In this document: positions 1 through 9,010 of the stretch, one piece after another | Position numbering within the stretch: the stretch's first letter is position 1 | Layout: every line of letters begins with the position of its first letter | DNA from: Lycium barbarum | Lineage: Eukaryota; Streptophyta; Magnoliopsida; Solanales; Solanaceae | DNA: 64,000 nucleotides | Assembly: GCF_019175385.1 (NCBI RefSeq) | Contig: NC_083339.1 | Span: 32,641,637-32,705,636 of the forward strand | Reading direction: 5' to 3' | The notes under the pieces: model-generated | Told to the model about the DNA's origin: nothing | Seen by the model: only the letters and a program-made list of their open reading frames with translations | Database searches by the model: none | Program-made: the position numbers and the translations under genes

Positions 1-337
1 TTTTCTCTGATCTTATTCTCGTCACTTTATTTGATCTCCAATCCTTATGGAACCTTCTTGATACTTGCTTAACACCTCATTAACAATCTAAGGGATGTTA
101 TAATTCTTCTCCAAGACACTATTAAATCATCATTAACTTGTTACTCGTAAATCCTTTCCGATACACATCGTATGCCTTGCCCTCTCTTGGCAAACTTTCT
201 CATCTTACTCCGAATGTCTTTGCCAATCTCAATTAGGGTCATCAAATGTCATTTCTCACTTATTGCAATACCGTATACTTCGTGCCCTTCCTTAGTCTAT
301 TCACTGTGCATCAACAGAAAATTTTTCGAGGTGTACA
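1..337 (-). repeat. Element C 3' LTR, terminal 337 bases (start of U3)
   Basis: Near-identical to 48320-48656. It ends at GTGTACA just before the pyrimidine run TTCTTCCCCCCTT, which is the polypurine tract on the minus strand. The expected terminal TAACA has lost one A here. Confidence 0.88.
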
Positions 338-350
338 TTCTTCCCCCCTT
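338..350 (-). promoter_or_regulatory. Element C polypurine tract
   Basis: On the minus strand this is AAGGGGGGAAGAA directly next to the 3' LTR, the expected primer for plus-strand DNA synthesis. The palindrome that sits beside this tract in A, D and F is absent here, apparently removed by a deletion of roughly 24 bases. Confidence 0.8.
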
Positions 351-539
351 AGGTTCTCGGGGATTCTATAAAAGTTTCACCAGAGTTTCCCCTGTAATGT
401 GGAACTACCATCCTGTCACAACAGCCCATAATAACAATGCCTCACAGGGCCACAACATAATTCCAATAGAGTTTGGCCACACACGACCCAAATGCATAAA
501 AGGGAAAACATACATACCTCATGATCTTTATGTCTCATC

Positions 540-1240
540 TTGGATCTCTTCCGGGGGCTGAAATAAGTGGGGGTACTTGGATTTCATATTTTCTTCCGCT
601 TCCCATGTCCTTTCTTCTCGGTTATTGTTTCTCCATAAAACCTTAACTGAGGCCACACTTTTTTTTTTTAAGCCTCCGTACTTGCCTATCTAATATGGCA
701 ATGCGTACCTCTTCATAAGTCAACTTTTCTGTCACTTGAACATCATTTTCTGGCACAATCCTAGTAGGATCTCCGACACATTTACGAAGCATCGAGACAT
801 GGAAAACTGGGTGAACTAACTCCAAATCAGGAGGTAGATCTAATTCATAAGCCACTTTGCCTACCTTGCACACAATGTCATAAGGCCCAATGTATCGGGG
901 ACTAAGCTTCCCCTTTTTTCCAAATCTCATAACGCCCTTCATTGGTGACACCTTTAAGAATACCCAATCTTTCACTTGGAACTCTAAGTCCCTTCGGCGA
1001 TTATCCGCGTAATCCTGCCACATCAGGAACACATAATCTGCCTCGGCATCGGAGAACTTCATCTCCTGCAATCTCAAATGATGACTTCTCTTTCTGAGGG
1101 TGCGTATCTCTGTAATGCATTAGCATGGGATCTTCGTATTGTCGCTCTTTCACTTTCACTACAAGCGACGAGACTGCTGAATTCTAAATGGTAGTCCCCC
1201 TACTACCTGAGTCCACTACTCGAACTCCAAGGCTAGCTAA
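540..1240 (-). pseudogene. Element C integrase remnant: catalytic core deleted, C-terminal and chromodomain-like end kept
   Basis: The open stretch 643-1077 encodes the integrase C-terminal part: a DNRRRDLEF stretch, the GPY motif in RYIGPYDI, and the VHPVFHVSMLRKC block. In siblings A and D this follows the zinc finger and D-D-E core, but here the sequence jumps from the [10 protein letters not shown] block (about 1020-1080) straight into ADNRRRDLEF. About 0.8 kb, covering the whole HHCC finger and catalytic core, is gone. A frame change at a run of T (about 659-668) puts the chromodomain-like tail (540-650) out of frame. In-frame stops also lie upstream at 1241 and near 1185. This element cannot make integrase. 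Confidence 0.85.
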
Positions 1241-3143
1241 CTACTGGAGCTCACGAGCCATTTCTCTTTTCTCTGGTCGTACATCACATAAACTTCCCAT
1301 GGATCTACGGCTAAGAGCATCAGCTGCAACATTTGCCTTTCCGGGGTGATATAAGATATCGACATCATAATCTTTTAGCAATTCCAACCATCGTCGTTGC
1401 CGCAAATTCAACTCTTTCTGCTTGAAGATATACTGAAGTCTCTTATGATCTGTATAAACATTCACAAGGACACCATATAAATAATGTCTCCACATCTTTA
1501 GTGCATGAACCGCTGCAACCAATTCAAGGTCATGGGTTGGATAATTTTTCTCATGTTTTCGTAATTGCCTTGAAGCATACGCAATCACCTTACCATGTTG
1601 CATCAAAACACAGCCTAACCCAATGCCTGAAGCATCGTAATAAACAACATAACCTTCCAATCCCTCTGGAAGTGTCAAGACTGGGGCAGAAGTTAATCTA
1701 TCTTTTAGCTCTTGGAAACTACATTCACAAGCATCTGTCCATTGAAACTTTGCTGATTTCTGTGTCAGCTTTCTGAGTGGTGCAGAAATAGAAGAAAAAC
1801 CTTCAACAAATCTCCTGTAATAACCTGCTAAGCCCAGAAAGCTACGAACCTCCGTAGGAGTTATGGGTCTTGGCCAAGTCTTCACAGCCTCAATCTTTTG
1901 GCTATCTACCCGAATACCATCGACTGCAACAATGTGCCCCAAGAATGCCACTAAGTTCAACCAGAACTCACAGTTACAAAATTTGGCGAATAGCTCTCGA
2001 GTTTGAAGCACTCTAAGGACAGTATGTAAATGATCCGCGTGTTCTACCTCTGATCTAGAATACACGAAAATGTCGTCGATGAATACAATCACAAATAGAT
2101 CTAGGAAGGGCCTGGACACATTGTTCATCAAATCCATAAATACTGCCGGTGCATTAGTTAGCCCAAATGACATTACCCGACACTCAAAATGGCCATATCT
2201 TGTTCTGAAGGTTGTCTTAGGGATATCTTTCTCCCTAACCCTCACCTGATGATACCCGGACCTCAAATCTATCTTTGAAAACCATTTGGCACCTCGTAAT
2301 TGATCAAATAAGTCATCAATCCTCAGAAGAGGATATTTATTCTTAATCATCACCTTATTCAATTGCTGATAGTCAATTCACATTCCCAAGGAGCCATCTT
2401 TCTTTCGGACAAACAATACGGGTGCTCCCCACGGGGATGAACTAGGCCTAATAAAGCCTTTCTCAAGCAAGTCTTTTAATTACTCCTTCAAATCTTTCAA
2501 TTCTGCGGAAGCCATTCTATAAGGAGGAATAAATATAGGCTTGGTGTCTGGTAATACATCAATAGTAAAATCAATCTCCCGCTCGGGAGGGAGGCCTGGA
2601 AGCTCTTCCGGAAACTCATTCACTACGGGAACTGACTGAAGAGTCGGCGGTTTAGATTCTACATCTTGAACCCGAACTAGATGATAAATGCAACCTTTTG
2701 TGATCATTTTCCTTGCCTTCAGATAGGAAATAAACCTACCTTTTGGTGACGCAGTATTCCCTTTCCATTCTAAAACTGGTTCTCCTGGAAATTGGAAGCG
2801 AACCATTTTCATTTTACAATCAACATTGGCATAGCAAGAAGCCAACCAATCCATGCCCATAATAACATCAAAATCCACCATTTTTAACTCATGCAAGTCA
2901 ACCATAGTACGACGGTCACAAAATCACAACTATGCAATTTCTATATACTCGGCTAGCTACTACCGATTGACCAATGGGTGTAGACACCTTAAAAGGTTTG
3001 ATCACCTCTGGTTTGACTCTAAACCGATCCGCAATATACAGAGTAACATATGACCATATGGAGCCCGGATCTATCAAAGCATATACATCATGAGAAAATA
3101 CCGATCATATACTTGTGACCACATCAGGAGAAGACTCAAGATC
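1241..3143 (-). pseudogene. pol: Element C protease, reverse transcriptase and RNase H (broken)
   Basis: On the minus strand, protease comes first (LIDPGS near 3075-3090), then reverse transcriptase with the catalytic FIDD at about 2072-2083, then RNase H with YDASG, LELVAA, TDHKRL and AADAL. The longest open part is 1241-2362 (373 codons). Breaks: an extra T near 2930 shifts the frame; TAA at 2480; TGT has become TGA just upstream of 2362 in the conserved IDY block; TAG at 1241; and four codons are missing before the EELPG motif. The domain order and closeness to D identify it. RNA would have been copied in cytoplasmic particles. It is not functional as it stands. Confidence 0.88.
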
Positions 3144-4499
3144 TTAGTGTCCAGCCAAAGCATAAATACGGTGCTGAGGACCGCTAGAACTGGGGACTCT
3201 CCCTCTGCCTCTACCATTGTTGACTAGCGCATGTGAACCTAGCCCGATAGGGTGTATAGATGACGAAGATGTAGCTACCGATCCTGAAGGCTGGGTCCTA
3301 CCTCTACCACAAACTAAGGGCCAATCGCGCATAATATGGCCTGGCCGACCACATGAATAGCAAACCTCCGAGCCTAATTGGCACTGGCCCCAATGTAACT
3401 TCCCACACTGGTAACATCGTGGCACGGGTGGCCTCGCCTGACCTGAATCACCTCTAAACTGCGAACCGGAAAAACTCTGACTCGGCCTGGAATGAGTGGA
3501 CCTATCAAATCTCTGGCCTGAAAATCGTGGAGGCGCACTAGTCATAGAATGGCCTGAATGCCTCAAAAACTGCTGTCTATGCCCGTCTCTATACTCACTC
3601 ATCGGATCCGAAGATCTAGCCCTTTTGTTATACCCTCTATTATGCTCACGCTCACTTCTTTGTTGTTGTTGGCTTTCTTCTGAATTCTGGGCATAGGCCT
3701 GAGCGCGCGAAATATCCATGTTCTCCTGAAGGGACGCAGTCAAGCACTTATCCATCAAATGTGGCCCTAGGCCTTTCACAAATCGGTGCACTCGGTCACC
3801 CATATCTGCTACCATGGCCGAAGCATACCTAGCCAAAGAATTGAAGCGGAGCCTATACTCTAAAGCACTCATGCTTCCTTGCCTCAAATTCAAGAACTTA
3901 TGGACTCTAGCTCGCCGAACTTCTGGAGGCAAATAATGTTGGAGGAAGGCATCTACAAATTCTTGCCATACCGGGGGAGGTGCATTGGCTCCCCGTGAAG
4001 CCATTCAAATCGTGTACCAATGGATCGCGACATCCCTCAATCTATAGGATGCTAACTCCAGCGATTCGGTGTCCGAAGCATGTATCAACCAAAGTGTCCT
4101 CAACGTTCCATCAATAAAATTCTGAGGGTCCTCATCCGGCTTTGATCCAAAGGATTCCGGAGGGTTCAAGCGAATAAAATCATGGGCCCTTGCACTAACA
4201 GCCCTATCACCTTGCCCTGTACTTTGCCGCTGAGTATGGGCAGCAACCAATTGAGTAAGCAAATGAATGGCCTCTTTTACATCTTGGCCCGAAGCATCCG
4301 GTGGAGGAGCCGGAGGTGCTGGAGCTGGGGTTGAGGCTCCCTCACGCTCCTCAGAAATAGGCACTGAATGGGGGGACTGAGATTGAGCCGCATTTTGGGA
4401 CTCACTTTCCTCTACAACCATTGGCGATGCTCTTTCAGCCCGCTTTTCTGCCGATGTCTTGCCCTTTTGGGCTGCCGTAGCCTTTCTCTTTACAGGCAT
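3144..4499 (-). pseudogene. gag: Element C gag (capsid/nucleocapsid), split by stops
   Basis: Start is the ATG at 4499-4497, directly after a splice-acceptor-like TGTATTTCAG and matching the start in A (MPVKRKAT). An N-terminal low-complexity region rich in A, P, S and Q is followed by the retrotransposon gag domain (WYTI, PPPVWQEF, FLNLRQGSMSALEY) and one zinc knuckle. The final Cys of the knuckle is Trp (CYSCGRPGHIMRDW), so it should bind zinc poorly. TGA at 4005 replaces a Trp codon found in A, and TAA at 3144 replaces a Gln codon found in A; both are single transitions. Gag would package the genomic RNA. Confidence 0.88.
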
Positions 4500-4501
4500 C
4501 T

Positions 4502-4503
4502 CT
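4502..4503 (-). promoter_or_regulatory. Putative 3' splice site in front of element C gag
   Basis: On the minus strand a T-rich stretch and a branch-point-like CTTAAT lead to TGTATTTCAG, and gag ATG follows two bases later. The same arrangement precedes gag in element A. The matching donor in C's own 5' LTR appears deleted (near 47985). Confidence 0.55.
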
Positions 4504-4620
4504 GAAATACATAACACACGATTAAGAAAAAAGAAGTTCTTATGTCATAGCTCTATCGCACGATCTTATGAAGAAAGAAGGTCATTCATTCCTAAAATGC
4601 CTGTAGCCTCTTGTTTATAA

Positions 4621-4638
4621 GTGTGGCGCGCAACACAC
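4621..4638 (-). promoter_or_regulatory. Element C dimerisation-loop-like hairpin (GCGCGC loop)
   Basis: On the minus strand a GTGTG arm, TT, the palindrome GCGCGC, then a CACAC arm. It lies between the primer site and gag, as in A, D and F. A second hairpin, TCTAC/GTAGA with a 12-base loop, is at 4652-4673. Confidence 0.6.
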
Positions 4639-4692
4639 CCATAACAAAGACTCTACTGGACACGGCTCGTAGACACACCCTTGGATAGAACT

Positions 4693-4704
4693 GCTCTGAT
4701 ACCA
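4693..4704 (-). promoter_or_regulatory. Element C primer-binding site (tRNA-iMet)
   Basis: The minus strand reads TGGTATCAGAGC, the exact complement of the plant initiator-Met tRNA 3' end before CCA usage, four bases inside the 5' LTR end at 4709. Confidence 0.9.
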
Positions 4705-4708
4705 CATT

Positions 4709-5036
4709 TGTCACGACCCAACCGGAGGGCCGCGACGGGCACCCGGTGGTAACCCACCCGGGCACCTCTTATCGTACTTTCACATTTACATCTAGGTGAG
4801 CCACATAGCTAAATCATACTTTCCATCCATTATTCATACTAATTTCATTGGGCAACAATACATATATATCATCATCAATAACAATGCCCATATAGATGTA
4901 CATAAGCCGACGAGGCTAACAAAAGGATATACACAAGACTAGCCGACAAGGCCAAATACATCTAACCATATAAACAGGTCTACGAGCCTCTAAGGACAGT
5001 ATGTCATATTATATAGGCGGGACAGAACCCCGCTAT
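4709..5036 (-). repeat. Element C 5' LTR, piece 1 (U5 end)
   Basis: Begins TGTCACGACCC (the LTR's 3' end on the minus strand) and is cut at 5036 by element A. The last five bases, GCTAT, are repeated at 32921-32925, where the LTR resumes. Confidence 0.9.
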
Positions 5037-5239
5037 TGTTACACCTTGAAAATTTCCCCGCGAACGTACAGTGGATAGGCTAACAAAGGGCATAGCGTAT
5101 ACGATGTTTTAATGAGAAGGGAACGACGTTTGAAGACCCTAAGTAAGATTTCAGAGGGAATTTGCAATAAGAGATAGGTTATGCTCCATAATGACTAATT
5201 ATAGGTTCTGAAGACGTGAAAGCTGCAGATTTGCACTTC

Positions 5240-5510
5240 GGCCCAGTCGATCGTAAAATGAAATACAGACCGTAAAGTAGTTTACGGGCCGTAAACTGCC
5301 ATGTCGTATTTCAAATCCCAAAACTTCAACTTTCTGTCAAGTGCTCGAATGGTTAAAGACGACTTGAAATACGGACCGTAAACTGGAAAACGAACCGTAA
5401 ACTGAGCTCGTAAACCACCATGTCCTCAGCCTGAATTTCTGGTTCTGCCATCCTTTAATACGCCCACAGAATACGGACCGTAAATTGGAATACAGATCGT
5501 AAATTGAGTT
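5240..5510 (+). promoter_or_regulatory. Palindrome cluster in element A U3 (CGGNCCG cores)
   Basis: Multiple short inverted repeats such as TTTACGGGCCGTAAA and TACGGACCGTAAA, with decayed versions between. The cluster sits 50-320 bases upstream of the TATA-like stretch. The same kind of cluster with different flanking bases is found in D, I, C and H. Confidence 0.6.
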
Positions 5511-7107
5511 TATGACCACTGTTGCACTTTCAACTACTGTTCATTTCAAATCAGATTTTAAGTCATTAAAAAGGAGACCCAAGCTCATTAATTCATTTCA
5601 TTTCCACACCACTTCTCTCTATAAACCTCTAGAATATTCCCCACTCTTCATCTACAAGAAAACAAAGGAAATCAAAGATCAATATCAAGAATTCAAGAGA
5701 ATCAAGTGTATGAACCTCATTAAAGATCATTCAAGTCAAGAAATCCCAATGGAGGTGAACTACGGTTTTTGCTCAAGTGGAGTATTATCAACCAAGGATT
5801 GATCCTACGACATCTAAGGTAAGATTTATGATATTTCTATGTTGTTTAAGGTATTTGAGAGTTGAAATACTTGGATTGTAGAAGGGTATAGAAAAATGGG
5901 CCATGAATGCGGAATAGTGCCATTTTGAGAAATAGCTTGAATTGAGTTATGATTCTTTATGGGTTGTGATGTAAATATGTTATAAATGATGTTGAGAACA
6001 TGAGATGTGTAATATATGTGAATGGACGTCGTCGTGTGTTATGGTCATGGATATGGGTGATTGAAAGTACGTCTAGAAATATGGATAATGTGGATGAATA
6101 ATGACTATCGTTATAATATTGTGAATGTATTATTGACGTTTGGGAGTGGATATATGGTATGGAAGAATGTCGTATAAAAAAAAGAGGTGCTGTCAATTTT
6201 TCTTTAGTTTCAGTCATGTATGCTAGCTATCGATTTCTAATGATGGTAGGACCTTAATGAAGGTAGAAACGCGAGCGTTGAAGGAGAACGTGCAAGTGGT
6301 AAATAGTTGAACGGAAAGGTATGTAAGGCTAACCCTTCTTTAAAAAGGCATGGTTCTTTGGCCAAACATCTAAATCTTTTGTAAGATTATGATATCTTTT
6401 AAATGATTTGATATTCCGAACTTGTAAGCTCACGATTCTTGATACGCTACGATTATACTAAGTTCCTGGTATAACGAGTAAGCCTATAAAGATAGATGTG
6501 ATGAATGACGATAATAGTGAAAATGATATGGATGACGACTATGATGGTAATAGCGATGACGATAACGATGACGATGATGATAGTAATTATAATAGTAAGT
6601 ATGCTTATGAGCTAATATGTATATGTATTTATGTATGACTATTATGGAACCCCGAGCTTATGAGGTCGGGTAAGATATGTAAGTAAATATGTATATGATT
6701 ATGTAACGCGCACACACCTCTGCAGATGGTACGGGTAACCCTGAAGCCTTGGTAGGGCCAGGTATGTGTAACCTTGAGCCTTGGTTGGCCAAGTATGTAT
6801 GAAACACCTATCCTGCATGGTCAGGTATGCTATGTATATGATATGATTGTGTATATGATATAGACACGAGTATGGATACAAATATGATACGATATGAATG
6901 TGAATAAGGGTATGTATACGAATACGAGTACAAATACAGAACGGATATGTATATGGATATATGTACACAAATACGCATTAGAAATGGAAAGTCCCTATGA
7001 AAGGCAAGTAAGTGCATATGACGATGATATTACTATCTCCCATCCTATGTTATCTTTCAGGTTGCTTATTATGCTTCTACATTGATATTGATCATGCTTT
7101 ACATACT

Positions 7108-7147
7108 CAGTACATTCTTCGTACTGATGTCCTTTTGTTTGTGGACG
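7108..7147 (+). promoter_or_regulatory. Conserved double hairpin near the element A LTR end
   Basis: Hairpin 1 is CAGTAC, a 7-base loop, GTACTG. Hairpin 2 is TGTCC/GGACG with a T-rich loop. Equivalent hairpins occur in C, D, E, F, G and H with pairing-preserving changes. Confidence 0.6.
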
Positions 7148-7603
7148 CTGCGTCATGCCCGCAGGTGCACAAGGAGACAGACTTGATCCATAGCCACATT
7201 CTCAGGGACTACATAGCGGAGCTCCATTTCACTCGGTGCTATAGCTTTTGGGTACTTATTCTTTTGTGTATATAATTATGGGCATAGTGAGGTCCTGTCC
7301 CGCTTATGTGATTCTCTCGTAGACATATGTATGTGGTTAGGTATGTCTGGCCTTGTTAGCCTATATTTTGGTTTTGTATGTCATTTTGCTGGCCTTGTCA
7401 GCTCATGTACATTGATGTGGCATAGATGCCTATGATGATATAAAAGATTTTGTTGTCCAATAAGACTAGTATGACGGATGAATAGAAATGTATGTTTTAC
7501 TATGTGGCTCACCTAGATGTAAGTGTAAGTGAAAGCCAAGGGGTGCCCGGGTGGGCTAGCACCGGGCGCTCGTCGCAGCCCTCTAGACGGGTCATGACAA
7601 AAT

Positions 7604-7615
7604 TGGTATCCGAGC
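7604..7615 (+). promoter_or_regulatory. Element A primer-binding site (tRNA-iMet, one mismatch)
   Basis: TGGTATCCGAGC, four bases after the 5' LTR; C and F have TGGTATCAGAGC, so one base has changed here. Confidence 0.85.
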
Positions 7616-7634
7616 AGTTCAGTCCTAGGGTGTG

Positions 7635-7687
7635 TCTACGAGCCGTGTCTAGTAGAGTCTTGGTTATGGGTGTGTTGCGCGCCACAC
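7635..7687 (+). promoter_or_regulatory. Element A leader hairpins, including GCGCGC dimerisation-like loop
   Basis: Hairpin TCTAC/GTAGA (7635-7639 with 7652-7656) has a 12-base loop. Hairpin GTGTG/CACAC (7670-7674 with 7683-7687) has an 8-base loop, TT plus the self-complementary GCGCGC. Both lie between the primer site and gag and are conserved in C, D and F. Confidence 0.65.
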
Positions 7688-7810
7688 ATATAAACAAAGA
7701 GGCTGCAGACATTTTAGGAATGATTAACCTTCTTTCTTCATAAGAATCGTGTGATAGAGATATGGTATAAGAATTTCCTGTTTCTTAACCGTGTGTTATG
7801 TATTTCAGAA

Positions 7811-9010
7811 ATGCCTGTAAAGAGAAAGGCTACAGTAGCCTAAAATGGAAAGACGGTGGCAGAAAAGTGGGCTGAAAGAGCACCGCCACCGGTAGTAGAG
7901 GAAAGTGAGTCCCAGAGTACGGCTCTATCTCAGTCCTCCCGTTCAGTACCTATATTAGAGGAGCGTGAGGGAGCCTCCGCCCCAGCTCCAGCACCTTCGG
8001 CTCCTCCACAGGATGCTTCAGGCCAAGATCTAAAAGAGACCATACATTTGCTTGCTCAGTTGGTTGCTGCCCAGACTCAGCGGCAAAGTACAGGGCAGGG
8101 TGATAGGGCTGTTCGTGCAAGGGCCCGTGACTTCATTACCTTAAACCCTCTGGAATTCTTTTGATCCAAGTCGGAGGAGGACCCTCAGGACTTCATTGAT
8201 GGTATGTTGAGGACGCTTCGATTGATACATGATTCGGACACCGAATCGGTGGAGTTAGCGTCGTATAGGCTAAGAGATGTCTCGATCCAGTGGTACACGG
8301 TTTGGATGGCTGCACGTGGGGCTAATGCACCTCCCCCGGTATGGAAAGAGTTTGTTGATGCTTTCCTCGGACACTATATGCCTCCAGAAGTTCGGCGAGC
8401 TAGAGCCGATAAGTTCTTAAATTTGAGGCAAGGTAGCATGAGTGCTTTAGAGTATAGTCTCCGCTTCAATTCTTTGGCTAGGTATGCTTCAGCCATGGTA
8501 GTGGATATGGGTGACCGGGTACACCGATTTGTGAAGGGCCTAGGGCCACATTTGATGGATAGGTGTTTGACTGTGTCCCTTCAGGACAATATGGATATTG
8601 CACGCATTCAGGCTCATGCTCAGAACTTAGAAGAAAGTTTACAACAGCAGAGAAGTGAACGCGAGCAGGATAGGGGTCATAGCAAGAGGGCCAGATCATC
8701 AGGTCCAATGAGTGAGTTTAGCGGTAGGCCCAAACAGCAAATTTCTAGGCACTTGGGCTATTCTATGACTAGTGCGCCTCCACGGTTTTTAGGCCAGAGA
8801 TTCGATAGATCTACTCGTTCCGGGCTGAGTCAGAGTTTTTTGGGGTCTCAGTTCAGAGATAATTCGGGTCAGGCAAGGCCACCCGTACCATGATGTTCCC
8901 AGTGTAGGAAGTTGCATTGGGGTTGATGCCGATTGGGTTCAGATGTTTTCTATTCATGTGGTCGACCAGGCCATATTATGCGTGATTGCCCCTCAATTCA
9001 TGGTAGAGGT
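7811..9010 (+). pseudogene. gag: Element A gag, interrupted by stops
   Basis: Reads from ATG 7811 (MPVKRKAT) in a single frame through the gag domain (WYTVWMAARGANAPPPV near 8292-8342, FLNLRQGSMSALEY near 8412-8453) to the zinc knuckle near 8944-8985. Nonsense codons in that frame: TAA 7841, TGA 8162, TGA 8891, TGA 8924. Comparison with element C shows that 7841 and 8891 are C-to-T changes. The first Cys of the knuckle is Phe, the reverse of the defect in C. No frameshift was found, so decay here is by point mutation only. Confidence 0.88.

Larger units (their letters stand above)
5037..7599 (+). repeat. Element A 5' LTR
   Basis: 2563 bases, TGTTACACCTTG to ACGGGTCATGACA, aligned with 12717-13751 plus 31357-32920. 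It contains a palindrome cluster (5240-5510), an A/T-rich core-promoter-like stretch near 5562-5575, a splice donor at 5819, GAT/GAC-rich simple sequence (6530-6600), degenerate TATGGATATG-type repeats (6830-6970) and a conserved double hairpin near 7108-7147. Open frames inside it are not conserved as protein. Confidence 0.93.
5819..7808 (+). other. Predicted intron from element A LTR to just before gag
   Basis: The donor is AAG|GTAAGA at 5819, a near-perfect plant consensus. The acceptor is TATTTCAG ending at 7808, preceded by a pyrimidine-rich stretch and a CTTAAC branch-point-like sequence (about 7784-7790). Gag ATG is at 7811. Splicing would remove the rest of the LTR, the primer-binding site, the leader hairpins and many upstream ATGs, giving a short-leader gag mRNA. 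Inner acceptors (for example CTTTCAG near 7060) are also possible. This is prediction only; the conservation of both sites in sibling elements is the support. Confidence 0.5.

Noticed and set aside
5512..5802. 96-codon open frame in the A LTR
   Set aside because: The second LTR copy has a stop in the same place (near 13441) and there is no protein similarity; it is leader sequence.
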